From Streptomyces sp. NRRL F-5123 (lineage in GTDB: Bacteria > Actinomycetota > Actinomycetes > Streptomycetales > Streptomycetaceae): a stretch of DNA of 64,000 bases. Location of the stretch: assembly GCF_000721495.1 (NCBI RefSeq), contig NZ_JOHY01000002.1:248001-312000 (forward strand). The letters are read 5' to 3'. The position numbers and the translations under genes were made by a program. Shown piece by piece: positions 54,263 through 63,395 of this stretch. How positions within the stretch are numbered: position 1 is the stretch's first letter; every line of letters begins with the position of its first letter. Below the pieces are notes generated by a model that was given only the letters and a program-made list of their open reading frames with translations, was not told where the DNA came from and did no database searches.

Positions 54263-56185
54263 GTGGCGGATCGGAGCACGGCGGCCGTCGAGGTGGCCGA
54301 TGAGGGCAGCGCACTGCCTGACCCCCAGCAGGACGGCACACCCGACGAAACGCCGACGGACGGCCGGCACGGCAGCAGCGCCGACGGCGGCACCCCACCC
54401 GAGGACACGGCAGAGGGCGATTCCACCACCGACGTGACCGCACAGCAGACGACGCAGGACCCCGACACGTCCACCGGTTCCGAAACAGCCGCCGGCACCG
54501 CGTCCGGCGCCGAGACATCCGCCGACAGTGCGTCCGGCGCCGACGAGCGGCCTGTGGAGGAGCCGGCGCCCGAGTCCGGCACCAGCGGGCCGGACGCCCC
54601 CGCGCAAGCCCCGCAGACCGCCACCGAGCCCCCTGCGGACAAGCCCCGGCCGCGCCCCCGCCCCAAGCCCGCAGCGCCGGATCTGCACAGCGGCCATCGG
54701 CTCGCCCGCCGCTACCAGCTCGCGGAGTGCGTGACCCGGGTTGACGGCTTCAGCAGCTGGCGCGCGGTGGACGAGAAGCTCCGCCGGGCTGTCGGCATCC
54801 ACCTGCTGCCCGCCGAGCACCCGCGGGCCCGGCAGGTGCTCGCCGCCGCCCGTTCCGCGGCGCTGCTCGGCGACCCGCGCTTCGTCCAGGTCCTCGACGC
54901 CGTCGAGGAGGACGAGCTGGTCTACGTGATCCACGAGTGGCTGCCCGACGCCATCTCGCTGGCGGATCTGCTCGCCTCGGGGCCGCTGGAGCCGCACGAG
55001 ACCTACCAGATGGCCAGCCAGGTCTCCCAGGGCATGGCCGCCGCCCACCGCGAGGGGCTGGCACATCTGCGGCTGGACCCGGGGGCCGTGCTGCGCACCA
55101 GCTCCGGGCAGTACCGCATCCGCGGGCTCGCTGTCGCCGCCGCCCTACGCGGGCTCAACGCCGACCGACCGCAGCGGCAGGACACCGAGGCGATCGGCGC
55201 CCTTATCTACGCCTCCCTCACCCAGCGCTGGCCCTACGAGGACGACGCGCACGGTCTGTCGGGGCTCCCCAAGGGCGTCGGCCTGGTCGCGCCCGACCAG
55301 CTGCGCGCGGGGGTCAACCGGGCCCTGTCGGACGTGGCGATGCGCGCCCTCGTCAACGACGGCGCGACCGCCTCCCGCGAGGAGCCGCCCTGCACCACCC
55401 CGGAGGAGCTGGCGAAGGCGATCGCCGGCATCCCGCGGATCCGGCCGCCCGAGCACCCCAAGCCGGTCTACCGGCAGCCCGCCTTCCAGCAGCCCCCGAA
55501 GCCGCCCGCGAACGCGTCCCTCTACCCCGCCCCGGAAGCGGCACCGGCCCCGCCTCCCGCGCTCCCGGGCCGCACGGGAAGCGCACTCAAGTGGGCCGTG
55601 TCGGCACTGCTGATCGTGGCCATCGGGCTCGGCAGCTGGCAGCTCGCGGACGCCTTGAAGTCCCGGGAGAACTCCACCCCCACCCCGACGCCCACACCCA
55701 CGGCGCAGCCGCATTCGGCGCCGCCGCCCGCGGCCCCGGTGGCGATCGTCGGGGCCAAGTCCTTCGACCCGCAGGGCGACGACGGTGTCGAATCGCCCAA
55801 GCTGGTCGGCAACGCCTACGACAAGGACGCCTCGACGTACTGGGAGACGAACTGGTACTCCCGGGCCGACCTCGGCGGCCTCAAGGACGGCGTGGGGCTC
55901 GTGCTGGATCTGGGCAGCGACCACCGCGTCACGTCGGTCACCGTCGACCTGGGCGGTGGCGACACCGACCTGGAGCTGCGCGCCGCCGCCTCGGGTACGG
56001 GCTCCCAGCCCGCCGATCTGAGCGGCTTCAGCAAGGTCGCCTCCGGCTCGGGTGACTCCCGGGTGACGCTCAAGCCCGCCTCTCCGGTGACCACCCGCTA
56101 TCTGCTGGTCTGGCTGACCAAGCTCCCGCCCACCGCGAACGGTGATTTCCGTGGCAAGATCTCGGAGATCAGCGTCATCGGCTGA
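54263..56185 (+). CDS. MurJ-associated pseudokinase with extracellular discoidin-like domain
   Basis: A 640-residue protein. Residues 1-~140 are acidic and low-complexity. A Ser/Thr kinase-like domain follows (GHRLARRYQLAECV near 144), but the key residues are missing: the VAIK Lys is replaced (AVGIHLLP), the HRD motif reads HLRLDPGAVL (~266) and DFG is replaced by RGLAV (~282). It is therefore a pseudokinase. One helix (KWAVSALLIVAIGLGSWQL, ~441) leads to a Pro/Thr linker and a C-terminal beta domain (VAIVGAKSFDPQGDDGVESP...TRYLLVWLTKLP) like those binding glycans. The M. tuberculosis MurJ carries the same pair of domains in cis, where phosphorylation recruits FhaA. GTG 54263 is used. Confidence 0.9.
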   Translation: MADRSTAAVEVADEGSALPDPQQDGTPDETPTDGRHGSSADGGTPPEDTAEGDSTTDVTAQQTTQDPDTSTGSETAAGTASGAETSADSASGADERPVEEPAPESGTSGPDAPAQAPQTATEPPADKPRPRPRPKPAAPDLHSGHRLARRYQLAECVTRVDGFSSWRAVDEKLRRAVGIHLLPAEHPRARQVLAAARSAALLGDPRFVQVLDAVEEDELVYVIHEWLPDAISLADLLASGPLEPHETYQMASQVSQGMAAAHREGLAHLRLDPGAVLRTSSGQYRIRGLAVAAALRGLNADRPQRQDTEAIGALIYASLTQRWPYEDDAHGLSGLPKGVGLVAPDQLRAGVNRALSDVAMRALVNDGATASREEPPCTTPEELAKAIAGIPRIRPPEHPKPVYRQPAFQQPPKPPANASLYPAPEAAPAPPPALPGRTGSALKWAVSALLIVAIGLGSWQLADALKSRENSTPTPTPTPTAQPHSAPPPAAPVAIVGAKSFDPQGDDGVESPKLVGNAYDKDASTYWETNWYSRADLGGLKDGVGLVLDLGSDHRVTSVTVDLGGGDTDLELRAAASGTGSQPADLSGFSKVASGSGDSRVTLKPASPVTTRYLLVWLTKLPPTANGDFRGKISEISVIG

Positions 56186-56212
56186 CCGACCGGGAACGGG
56201 GGGAGTCCGGCC

Positions 56213-56893
56213 TTGGAGGAGCGAATACCGCTCGGCGAAGCCGTCGACGCCGACCTGCTCGCGCGCCATGTGGCCGGTGAGCCGGATGCCTTCGGCGAGC
56301 TGGTCCGCCGACACCGGGACCGTCTGTGGGCGGTCGCCCTGCGTACCCTGGGCGACCGTGAGGAGGCGGCGGACGCCGTGCAGGACGCGCTCGTGTCTGC
56401 CTTCCGGTCCGCCCACACCTTCCGTGGCCAGTCGGCCGTCACCACCTGGCTGCACCGGATCACGGTGAACGCCTGCCTGGACCGGATCCGGCGGGCGGCG
56501 TCCCGACGGACCGCCACGATGGCCAATGACGACAGCCTCGAGGCACATCTCGAACCGCACGAGTCGGCCGAGGCTCCGGCCGAGCGCGAGGAGCTGCACC
56601 GCGAGCTCTTGCGGGCTCTGGCCACGCTGCCCCCCGAGCAGCGCGCCGCACTCGTGCTGGTCGACATGCAGGGCTACCCGGTGGCCGAGGCCGCCGCGGT
56701 GCTGGCCGTGCCTGAGGGCACGGTGAAGAGCAGATGCGCGCGGGGCCGCGCCCGGTTGCTGCCGCTGCTGACCCATCTTCGGTCGGGCGGGGCGGATCGT
56801 ACGAGCGGCGGTCCCGGAAACCAGAGGAACCGGTCGGCGGGGCCATCCGTCCCACCGGCAGGAATGGAACAGAGCGGAGGTGACCCCCGATGA
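56213..56893 (+). CDS. sigM: ECF sigma factor SigM
   Basis: A 226-residue extracytoplasmic-function sigma factor. Region 2 is FGELVRRHRDRLWAVALRTLGDREEAADAVQDALVSAFRSAHTFRGQSAVTTWLHRITVNACLDRIRR; region 4 is ALATLPPEQRAALVLVDMQGYPVAEAAAVLAVPEGTVKSRCARGRARL. In Streptomyces SigM at this position belongs to an envelope/redox stress system with its anti-sigma RsmA encoded next. TTG 56213 has GGGGGAG upstream. The stop overlaps the next ATG (ATGA), so sigma and anti-sigma are translationally coupled. Confidence 0.93.
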   Translation: MEERIPLGEAVDADLLARHVAGEPDAFGELVRRHRDRLWAVALRTLGDREEAADAVQDALVSAFRSAHTFRGQSAVTTWLHRITVNACLDRIRRAASRRTATMANDDSLEAHLEPHESAEAPAEREELHRELLRALATLPPEQRAALVLVDMQGYPVAEAAAVLAVPEGTVKSRCARGRARLLPLLTHLRSGGADRTSGGPGNQRNRSAGPSVPPAGMEQSGGDPR

Positions 56894-57771
56894 CATCGCG
56901 TACGGACCAGAACGCACATCCCGACGTCATCGAGATCGCCGACCTCGCCGAAGGCATCCTGTCGGCCGAACGTGCCGCCCAGGTCCGCGCCCACGTCGAC
57001 TCCTGCGCCGACTGCGCGGACGTGCTGGCGTCACTCCAGGAAATCAGCGGACTCCTCGCAGAGCTGCCGGAGCCCGAGGCGATGCCGTCGGACGTGGCCG
57101 CACGCATCGACGCGGCGCTCGCCGCGGAGCCGCTGCCTGTGACCGAGCAGCCGGATGTTCCACGTGAAACAGCGCGCCCCACGCCCGGCGGATTTCACGG
57201 CGATGTTCCACGTGGAACATCGGCCCCCGCCGGTCGCCCGGCCGGGCCCACCGGCCCGGGGCGGGCAAGGGAGCGCGGACGCCGGATGCTGCTGCTGACT
57301 GCCGCCGGGGCGGCCGCTGTCCTCGTGCTGGGCGGGATCACGTATCAGCTCACGTCACGCAGCGGCTCCAGCGGCAACATGAAGAGCGACAGCAGCGCCG
57401 CGGCCAAGGGCTCGAACCACGATGACGCCCCTCCGGACCCGGTGGCGAGCGATGTCGCGCGGCTTCTCGGTGGCGCGAGATCCTCGGGCGGCCCGGCGAA
57501 CTCTCCGATGCTGAGCGAGAAGGGGGACACCGTCGTCGCCGCGCCCAACGGCACCGTGACGTCCGTCCCCTCCTGCGTGCTCAAGGGCACCCAGCGCACC
57601 GACAAGCCGCTGGCCGCCGAGCGGAAGCCGTACCAGGGCGTCGACTCCTTCGTGGTCGTCCTCCCCGATCCGGACAGCAGCAGCCTGGTGGACGCCTACG
57701 TGCTGACCTCGTCGTGCAATGCCACGACTCCCGCCCAGGTGCTCTTCCAGAACAGCTACCCGCGGGACTGA
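56890..57771 (+). CDS. rsmA: Anti-sigma factor RsmA
   Basis: A 293-residue anti-sigma factor. The zinc-finger-type anti-sigma motif HVDSCADC (His35, Cys39, Cys42) lies in the N-terminal helical domain; in S. coelicolor RsmA this site can hold a 2Fe-2S cluster instead. A Pro/Gly linker contains DVPRET and DVPRGT, both encoded by parS-like sites. One helix ([22 protein letters not shown]) anchors the protein, and a ~140-residue outer domain ([36 protein letters not shown]) with two Cys may sense stress. It holds SigM at the membrane. Confidence 0.88.
   Translation: MTSRTDQNAHPDVIEIADLAEGILSAERAAQVRAHVDSCADCADVLASLQEISGLLAELPEPEAMPSDVAARIDAALAAEPLPVTEQPDVPRETARPTPGGFHGDVPRGTSAPAGRPAGPTGPGRARERGRRMLLLTAAGAAAVLVLGGITYQLTSRSGSSGNMKSDSSAAAKGSNHDDAPPDPVASDVARLLGGARSSGGPANSPMLSEKGDTVVAAPNGTVTSVPSCVLKGTQRTDKPLAAERKPYQGVDSFVVVLPDPDSSSLVDAYVLTSSCNATTPAQVLFQNSYPRD
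57157..57170. other. parS-like site 8 (GTTCCACGTGAAAC)
   Basis: One mismatch from consensus, inside rsmA, encoding VPRET. Confidence 0.87.
57205..57218. other. parS-like site 9 (GTTCCACGTGGAAC)
   Basis: Symmetric variant 48 bases from site 8 inside rsmA, encoding VPRGT. Confidence 0.8.
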
Positions 57772-57821
57772 GACTCTCCTGGGGGGCTTGCGGCGGTGCG
57801 CCTGGAGCGCTGCACCACCGT

Positions 57822-57848
57822 GGGAATGCCCGCCCCGTAGGATCCGTT
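57822..57848 (+). promoter_or_regulatory. Sigma-R type promoter of trxBA
   Basis: GGGAAT (57822-57827) followed after exactly 18 bases by GTT (57846-57848) matches the S. coelicolor sigma-R consensus GGGAAT-N18-GTT. trxBA is a known sigma-R target of the disulfide-stress response. The -10 lies about 67 bases before the trxB start. Confidence 0.85.
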
Positions 57849-57914
57849 AGGCACGACGAGAGTCCAGCCAGTACCGGACCCCGACCGCAGTCCGCAGAGA
57901 CGAGGAAGACACCC

Positions 57915-58865
57915 GTGAGCGACGTCCGTAACGTGATCATCATCGGCTCGGGGCCCGCGGGCTACACCGCGGCGCTGTACACGGCACGCGCCTCCCTCAG
58001 CCCGCTGGTCTTCGAGGGCTCGGTCACCGCCGGCGGTGCGCTGATGAACACCACCGAGGTGGAGAACTTCCCCGGCTTCCGTGACGGCATCATCGGCCCC
58101 GACCTGATGGACAACATGCGCGCCCAGGCGGAGCGCTTCGGCGCCGAGCTGGTTCCGGACGACGTGGTCGCCGTCGACCTGTCGGGTGACATCAAGACCG
58201 TCACCGACACGGCGGGCACGGTCCACCGCGCGAAGGCCGTGATCGTCGCCACCGGGTCGCAGCACCGCAAGCTCAATCTGCCGAACGAGGACCAGCTCTC
58301 CGGCCGTGGCGTCTCCTGGTGTGCCACCTGTGACGGCTTCTTCTTCCGCGAGCACGACATCGCGGTGATCGGCGGCGGCGACACCGCGATGGAGGAGGCG
58401 ACCTTCCTCTCCCGGTTCGCCAAGTCCGTCAAGATCGTGCACAGGCGGGACACCCTTCGGGCGTCCAAGGCGATGCAGGAGCGGGCATTCGCCGACCCGA
58501 AGATCTCCTTTGTCTGGGACAGCGAGGTCGCCGAGATCCACGGCGACGGCAAGCTCGCCAGCCTGACGCTCCGCAGCACCAAGACCGGCGAGACCTCCGA
58601 GCTGCCGGTCACCGGGCTCTTCATCGCGATCGGCCACGACCCGCGGACGGAACTCTTCAAGGGCGTGCTCGACCTGGACGCCGAGGGCTACCTCAAGGTC
58701 CAGTCGCCCACCACGCGCACCAGCATCCCGGGAGTCTTCGCCGCCGGGGACGTCGTCGACCACTCCTACCGCCAGGCGATCACCGCGGCCGGCACCGGAT
58801 GTTCCGCCGCCCTCGACGCCGAGCGCTACCTGGCCGCCCTCAGCGACGCCGAACAGCCCGCCTGA
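57915..58865 (+). CDS. trxB: Thioredoxin-disulfide reductase
   Basis: A 316-residue FAD/NADPH enzyme that reduces thioredoxin. FAD site [25 protein letters not shown]; redox-active C136-A-T-C139 in [18 protein letters not shown] site [16 protein letters not shown]; and the final FAD motif [27 protein letters not shown] 57915 has GAGGAAG about 6 bases upstream. The trxA gene follows 40 bases downstream, and a sigma-R type promoter precedes trxB. Confidence 0.96.
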   Translation: MSDVRNVIIIGSGPAGYTAALYTARASLSPLVFEGSVTAGGALMNTTEVENFPGFRDGIIGPDLMDNMRAQAERFGAELVPDDVVAVDLSGDIKTVTDTAGTVHRAKAVIVATGSQHRKLNLPNEDQLSGRGVSWCATCDGFFFREHDIAVIGGGDTAMEEATFLSRFAKSVKIVHRRDTLRASKAMQERAFADPKISFVWDSEVAEIHGDGKLASLTLRSTKTGETSELPVTGLFIAIGHDPRTELFKGVLDLDAEGYLKVQSPTTRTSIPGVFAAGDVVDHSYRQAITAAGTGCSAALDAERYLAALSDAEQPA

Positions 58866-58905
58866 ATCCTTCACCCCGCATCCCATCGAACCTGAGGAGA
58901 CTGCC

Positions 58906-59235
58906 GTGGCCGGCAAGCCCATCCACGTGACCGACGACACCTTCGCCGACGAGGTTCTGAACAGCGACAAGCCTGTTCTGGTCGACTTCTGGGCCGAGTG
59001 GTGCGGCCCGTGCCGCCAGATCGCTCCGTCGCTGGAGTCCATCGCCGCGGAGCACCCCGACGAGATCACCATCGTCAAGCTCAACATCGACGAGAACCCC
59101 GTCACAGCCGCCAAGTACGGCGTGATGTCGATCCCGACGCTCAACGTCTACAAGGGCGGCGAGGTCGTGAAGACGATCGTCGGTGCCAAGCCCAAGGCAG
59201 CGCTGCTGCGGGACCTGTCCGACTTCATCGGCTGA
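58906..59235 (+). CDS. trxA: Thioredoxin
   Basis: A 109-residue thioredoxin with the active site W-C33-G-P-C36 in [22 protein letters not shown] and the cis-Pro region [13 protein letters not shown]. It reduces cytoplasmic disulfides with electrons from TrxB. GTG 58906 has GAGGAG at good spacing. Second gene of the trxBA operon, closed by the hairpin at 59261. Confidence 0.97.
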   Translation: MAGKPIHVTDDTFADEVLNSDKPVLVDFWAEWCGPCRQIAPSLESIAAEHPDEITIVKLNIDENPVTAAKYGVMSIPTLNVYKGGEVVKTIVGAKPKAALLRDLSDFIG

Positions 59236-59245
59236 GTCCGCGGCT

Positions 59246-59259
59246 GTTCCACGTGGAAC
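59246..59259. other. parS-like site 10 (GTTCCACGTGGAAC)
   Basis: Symmetric variant between the trxA stop and the terminator hairpin. Confidence 0.8.
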
Positions 59260-59260
59260 A

Positions 59261-59298
59261 CGAAGGGCCGGCTCCCCTCCGGGGGAGCCGGCCCTTCG
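59261..59298. terminator. Bidirectional terminator between trxA and the GNAT gene
   Basis: CGAAGGGCCGGCTCCCC (59261-59277) and its exact complement (59282-59298) form a 17-base stem with a four-base loop, between the convergent trxA and GNAT genes. Confidence 0.88.
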
Positions 59299-59343
59299 GC
59301 TGTACCGCGGCGCCTGGCGGCCCGCCTGCGCGATCGCGGGTCC

Positions 59344-59961
59344 TCAGAGCGGCCGGAGGACCGGCTCCTTCTGTACGGCGCCCAGCAGCCGGTCAATGGC
59401 CATCTCGACATCCTCCTTCCAGGAGATCGTCGAGCGCAGTTCCAGCCGCAGCCGGGGATAGCGGGGGTGGTGCCGGACCGTCTTGAAGCCGACGGCGAGC
59501 AGATGGTCCGCAGGGAGAACGCACGAGGGCGAGGTCCACGTCGCATCTCCGAAGGCCTCGATCGCCTTGAAGCCCCGTCGCACCAGATCCTTCGCCACGG
59601 TCTGCACGAGCACCCGCCCGATGCCCTGGCCCTGGTAGCCGGGCAGCACCCGGGCGGTCATCAGCTGGACGGCGTCCGGTGACACCGGGCTCGTCGGGAA
59701 GGCGGTGGACCGCGGCACGTACGCGGCAGGCGCATAGAGGACGAAGCCCGCCGGCACCTCGTCGACGTAGACGACCCGGCCGCAGGACCCCCACTCCAGC
59801 AGCGCGGCGGAGATCCAGGCTTCCTTCTCCAGCTCGGGCTTGCCCGCCTGAACGGCGGCCTCGCCGCTCACGGGGTCGAGCTCCCAGAAGACACAGCGTC
59901 TGCAGGGTCTGGGGAGATCGGGAAGGTTGTCCAGCGTGAGCGGTACCAGCCGACGCCCCAT
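59344..59961 (-). CDS. GNAT family N-acetyltransferase
   Basis: A 205-residue acetyltransferase. The acetyl-CoA site is VQLMTARVLPGYQGQGIGRVLVQTVAKDLVRRGFKAIEAFGDA (Q/RxxGxG/A form). N-terminal CRRCVFWELDP holds a Cys pair. This protein is conserved between trxA and parB in Streptomyces. Its acceptor is unknown. ATG 59961 has a weak GGGG site. Convergent with trxA. Confidence 0.85.
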   Translation of the reverse strand: MGRRLVPLTLDNLPDLPRPCRRCVFWELDPVSGEAAVQAGKPELEKEAWISAALLEWGSCGRVVYVDEVPAGFVLYAPAAYVPRSTAFPTSPVSPDAVQLMTARVLPGYQGQGIGRVLVQTVAKDLVRRGFKAIEAFGDATWTSPSCVLPADHLLAVGFKTVRHHPRYPRLRLELRSTISWKEDVEMAIDRLLGAVQKEPVLRPL

Positions 59962-60035
59962 GTGCCACAGACCCCATTTCTGTCGCTACCGAACGGCGGT
60001 GGCACCCCGGGCCGTGCTGCCGGGGTGCCACGGTG

Positions 60036-61127
60036 TCACTCGTCGTCGTCCTCGGCTTCGTCGTCCAGCCGGTTCTCCAGGACCTTGCCCTCGCCCGGCG
60101 CCATCGTGCCGAGGATGCGTTCCAGATCCTCCATCGACGCGAACTCCACGACGATCTTTCCGCGCTTCTGGCCCAGGTCGACCTTCACTCGGGTGTCGAA
60201 GCGGTCGGACAGCCGGGTCGCGAGATGGGTGAGTGCCGGGGACACCCGGCGTCCCGCCCGCGGCGCCGCCGTCTTCTTCGCTGTCCGCGGCTCGCTGTTC
60301 ATCAGTTTCACGATCTCTTCGACCGTGCGGACCGACAGCTCCTCGGCCACGATCCGGAGCGCCAGCCGGTCCTGCTCCTCGGAGTCCTCCAGCGCGAGCA
60401 GCGCGCGAGCGTGCCCGAACGAGATCACTCCGGCGGCCACTCGGCGTTGCACCGGAGCCGGCAGCTTCAGGAGCCGCAGCGTGTTGGAGACCTGCGAGCG
60501 CGACCGTCCGATCCGGTCGGCCAGCTGCTCATGAGTGCAGGAGAAGTCCCGCAGCAGTTGGTCGTAGGCGGCCGCCTCTTCCAGCGGGTTGAGCTGGGCC
60601 CGGTGCAGGTTCTCCAGCAGGGCGTCAAGAAGCAGCTTCTCGTCGTCGGTGGCCCGGACGATCGCCGGAATCCGCTCCAGCCCTGCCTCGCGGCAGGCCC
60701 GCCAGCGGCGCTCGCCCATGATGAGCTCGAAGCGGTCCGAGCCGATCTGCCGTACGACCACGGGCTGGAGGAGCCCGACCTCCTTGATCGAGGTGATCAG
60801 CTCGTTGAGCGCGTCCTCGTCGAACACCTCGCGCGGCTGCCGCGGGTTGGGAGTAATCGCGTCGAGTTCCAGCTCGGCGAAGTAGGCGCCACTCACCGGC
60901 ACCCGGGCGGCGGAGAGATCCGGCTCTGTTTCACGTGAAACAGGGATGTCCACCACGGGCGGCGCGTCGGTCGGACGGCGGTCCACCAACCCGGCCACCT
61001 TGGCGGCCGCGACACCACGGTCCGGCACCATCACCGGAGCGGCTCCCGCCGCCGGACTGGTTGGCTGCGGCGCGGCCGGGATGAGCGCGCCGAGACCGCG
61101 CCCAAGTCCTCTGCGTCGATCACTCAC
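60036..61127 (-). CDS. parB: Chromosome partitioning protein ParB
   Basis: A 363-residue CTP-dependent DNA clamp that loads at parS and spreads, forming the centromere complex near ori[17 protein letters not shown] is the ParA-interacting N-terminus; [20 protein letters not shown] and [16 protein letters not shown] are the CTP-binding boxes; [28 protein letters not shown] is the helix-turn-helix; the acidic C-terminus dimerises. GTG 61127 overlaps the parA stop (GTGA). A perfect parS within the gene encodes VSRET. The many sites listed here are its expected targets; in sporulating hyphae they organise arrays of chromosomes. Confidence 0.97.
   Translation of the reverse strand: MSDRRRGLGRGLGALIPAAPQPTSPAAGAAPVMVPDRGVAAAKVAGLVDRRPTDAPPVVDIPVSRETEPDLSAARVPVSGAYFAELELDAITPNPRQPREVFDEDALNELITSIKEVGLLQPVVVRQIGSDRFELIMGERRWRACREAGLERIPAIVRATDDEKLLLDALLENLHRAQLNPLEEAAAYDQLLRDFSCTHEQLADRIGRSRSQVSNTLRLLKLPAPVQRRVAAGVISFGHARALLALEDSEEQDRLALRIVAEELSVRTVEEIVKLMNSEPRTAKKTAAPRAGRRVSPALTHLATRLSDRFDTRVKVDLGQKRGKIVVEFASMEDLERILGTMAPGEGKVLENRLDDEAEDDDE
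60928..60941. other. parS site 11 (GTTTCACGTGAAAC, perfect)
   Basis: Perfect consensus inside the 5' part of parB. Confidence 0.95.
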
Positions 61128-62242
61128 TGGATGCCCTCCGACATGCTGTGCGGGTGCTGCTCATGGTGCTGGTCTTCCTGCGGCTGGTACTCCACGGTCA
61201 AGCCGCCCGGCAGACCGCGCAACGCCATTTCCCGCGCCGCCTCCAGATAGGACAGGGCGCCGCTGGAGCCCGGGTCGTAGGTGAGGACGGTCTGGCCATA
61301 GCTGGGTGCCTCGGAGATGCGTACCGACCGCGGGATGCTGGTGCGCAGCACCTCCTTGCCGAAGTGGGTGCGCACCTCCTCGGCGACCTGCGAGGCGAGC
61401 CGGGTCCTGCCGTCGTACATCGTCAGCAGGATCGTGGAGACATGCAGCTTCGGATTGAGGTGGGCCCGGACGAGATCCACGTTCTTGAGCAACTGTCCGA
61501 GGCCCTCCAGCGCGTAATACTCACACTGGATCGGAATGACCACCTCGGCGCCCGCCACCAGGGCGTTGACGGTGAGGAGTCCCAGCGAGGGCGGGCAGTC
61601 GATCAGGACGTAGTCCAGCGGCTGCTCGTAGGCCTCGATGGCGCGCTGGAGCCGGCTCTCACGGGCGACCAGCGAGACGAGTTCGATCTCCGCGCCGGCC
61701 AGGTCGATCGTGGCGGGTGCACAGAAGAGTCCCTCCACGTCGGCCACCGGCACGACCACGTCGGACAGCGGCTTGCTCTCCACGAGCACGTCGTAGATCG
61801 ACGGCACTTCGGAGTGGTGGTCGATGCCGAGCGCGGTGGACGCATTGCCCTGCGGGTCGAGGTCGATGACCAGCACTCGGGCGCCGTGGAGCGCCAGCGA
61901 GGCCGCCAGGTTCACCGTGGTCGTGGTCTTGCCGACTCCGCCCTTCTGGTTGGCGACCACCATGACGCGGGTCTGCGGCGGTCGCGGCAGCCCCTCGCCC
62001 GTGCGGTTCATCGCCTCGACGGCCATCTGGGCCGCGCGGCCGATCGGGGTGTCATCCATAGGAGGCAATGTTTCACGTGAAACATCGCTCCCGAACCCCG
62101 GGGGCGTGGAAAGTGATCCCCCGGCTGGTTCAGCAGTGCGGGGGCCGGGGACCGGGTCGGCCATCGGCCCCGCGATATTGGCGTCGGACCGCAATGACTC
62201 ACTCTCCTCGACAGCAGGCTCGCGATAAGAAGAGCCTGCCAT
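61124..62242 (-). CDS. parA: Chromosome partitioning ATPase ParA
   Basis: A Walker-type ATPase that positions ParB-parS complexes. [47 protein letters not shown] is the deviant Walker A and A' region; [18 protein letters not shown] is Walker [28 protein letters not shown] closes the family. The start is uncertain: ATG 62242 (MAGSSYREP) gives a ~372-residue protein with an unstructured N-terminus that includes the parS-encoded DVSRET; ATG 62059 (MDDTPIGRA) would give the compact form; the frame is open to 62419. None has a clear ribosome site. parB overlaps its stop. Confidence 0.95.
   Translation of the reverse strand: MAGSSYREPAVEESESLRSDANIAGPMADPVPGPRTAEPAGGSLSTPPGFGSDVSRETLPPMDDTPIGRAAQMAVEAMNRTGEGLPRPPQTRVMVVANQKGGVGKTTTTVNLAASLALHGARVLVIDLDPQGNASTALGIDHHSEVPSIYDVLVESKPLSDVVVPVADVEGLFCAPATIDLAGAEIELVSLVARESRLQRAIEAYEQPLDYVLIDCPPSLGLLTVNALVAGAEVVIPIQCEYYALEGLGQLLKNVDLVRAHLNPKLHVSTILLTMYDGRTRLASQVAEEVRTHFGKEVLRTSIPRSVRISEAPSYGQTVLTYDPGSSGALSYLEAAREMALRGLPGGLTVEYQPQEDQHHEQHPHSMSEGIQ
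62070..62083. other. parS site 12 (GTTTCACGTGAAAC, perfect)
   Basis: Perfect consensus within the 5' part of parA, 11 bases upstream of the internal ATG 62059. Confidence 0.95.
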
Positions 62243-62278
62243 GCCTGAGGGGTGCTGAACCAGCGAGCCCCGGCCGCC

Positions 62279-62303
62279 TGTGGACAAATCCCGGTTATCC
62301 ACA
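62279..62303. other. Inverted pair of perfect DnaA boxes upstream of parA
   Basis: TTGTCCACA (minus strand, 62287-62279) and TTATCCACA (plus strand, 62295-62303) face each other seven bases apart, 37 bases upstream of ATG 62242. Both are perfect consensus boxes. Confidence 0.8.
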
Positions 62304-62388
62304 GCCGAATTGGTCTTGGTCGGTTTGTTGGCGCGCGCCTCAGCAGCAGCCCGACCGCGGCTGAGGACTCCTGGAAGCAGTGAGCGAC

Positions 62389-62402
62389 GTTTCACGTGAA
62401 AC
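62389..62402. other. parS site 13 (GTTTCACGTGAAAC, perfect)
   Basis: Perfect consensus in the rsmG-parA intergenic region, where the parAB promoters are expected. Apart from this site and the DnaA boxes, the 276-base gap 62243-62518 shows no gene. Confidence 0.95.
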
Positions 62403-62518
62403 ACGATGCGCCGCACCACGCCGGTATTGCGGCAGACACTCCGGATTATGCTGCTTTGACCGTTTCCGTCGGCGCATTCAGCCCCGACGGTGCCTGCCCT
62501 GCCGCACTCTGCCCGGCT

Positions 62519-63262
62519 TCAGCGCCGGCGGCGTCCCGCGTTGCCTCCGGCACGCGGCGCCCGGCTCGCCCGAGCGGCCTTGGCCCGCCGCGTCGCCGCC
62601 CGTACCCCGCCGGGGCTCTCGCCCACCAGGACGCGCACCACAGTGGACAGCGGGGCCACGACGCCCTCGCCGACCTGGACCACCGAGGCGCCGACCGCAC
62701 CGAGCTTGCCGAGTGCCGCGCGCGCCGCCTTCAGCTCCTCCTCGGCGGTGTCGCCCTTGAGCACCGCCATCTCCCCGTGCGGCCTCAGCAGCGGCAGCCC
62801 CCAGCCGGCCAGCCGTTCCAGTGGCGCCACGGCACGCGCGGTCACCACGTCCACCGGCGGCAGCTTGCCGACCATCTCCTCCGCTCGGCCGCGCACCACC
62901 GTGACGTTGTCCAGCCCCAGCAGCCGTACCGCCTCCTCCAGGAAGGTGGTACGGCGCAGCAGCGGCTCCAGCAGGGTGATGTCCAGGTCGGGGCGGGTCA
63001 GTGCCAGCGGGATGCCGGGAAGGCCGGCACCGGAGCCGACGTCGCACACCGACACGCCCTGCTCGATCACCTCGGAGAGCACCGCGCAGTTCAGCAGATG
63101 CCGCTCCCAGAGCCGCGGCACCTCGCGCGGACCGATGAGGCCGCGGTGCACCCCGGCGTCCGCCAGCAGCTCGGCATAGCGCACCGCATCGGCGAACCGG
63201 TCGCCGAACACCGCCCCGGCCTGCTCCGGCGGCGCGGGAAGCTCCGCTGCTGCCTCCGTCAC
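62519..63262 (-). CDS. rsmG: 16S rRNA (guanine527-N7)-methyltransferase RsmG
   Basis: About 247 residues. The SAM-binding fold is [60 protein letters not shown], preceded by the typical [25 protein letters not shown] and followed by [25 protein letters not shown]. It methylates G527 of 16S rRNA; loss gives low-level streptomycin resistance and altered antibiotic production in Streptomyces. GTG 63262 has AAAGGAC 7 bases upstream. The C-terminus is an Arg/Ala-rich tail. It follows jag after a hairpin. Confidence 0.95.
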   Translation of the reverse strand: MTEAAAELPAPPEQAGAVFGDRFADAVRYAELLADAGVHRGLIGPREVPRLWERHLLNCAVLSEVIEQGVSVCDVGSGAGLPGIPLALTRPDLDITLLEPLLRRTTFLEEAVRLLGLDNVTVVRGRAEEMVGKLPPVDVVTARAVAPLERLAGWGLPLLRPHGEMAVLKGDTAEEELKAARAALGKLGAVGASVVQVGEGVVAPLSTVVRVLVGESPGGVRAATRRAKAARASRAPRAGGNAGRRRR

Positions 63263-63338
63263 GGGACTGTCCTTTCGTCGGTTCTCGTGGTCGGTTGTCG
63301 TGTCGATCGTCACGTTCGGGCTCGTCCAGACTGACAAG

Positions 63339-63372
63339 ATTCGGCCCCGCCTGCGAGCAGACGGGGCCGAAT
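63339..63372 (-). terminator. Hairpin downstream of jag
   Basis: ATTCGGCCCCG (63339-63349) and CGGGGCCGAAT (63362-63372) form an 11-base stem with a 12-base loop, 24 bases past the jag stop on the minus strand. Confidence 0.75.
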
Positions 63373-63395
63373 GATCATGGGGCGGCAGCCGGTCG

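Noticed and set aside
51387..54518. A 1,043-codon open frame on the minus strand opposite murJ
   Set aside because: It is the reverse-strand shadow of murJ; it is Arg/His/Val-rich with no recognisable domain.
56213..57771. Transferred toxin-antitoxin pair suggested by the ATGA overlap
   Set aside because: The two proteins are an ECF sigma factor and its zinc-finger-type anti-sigma factor, a standard coupled pair.
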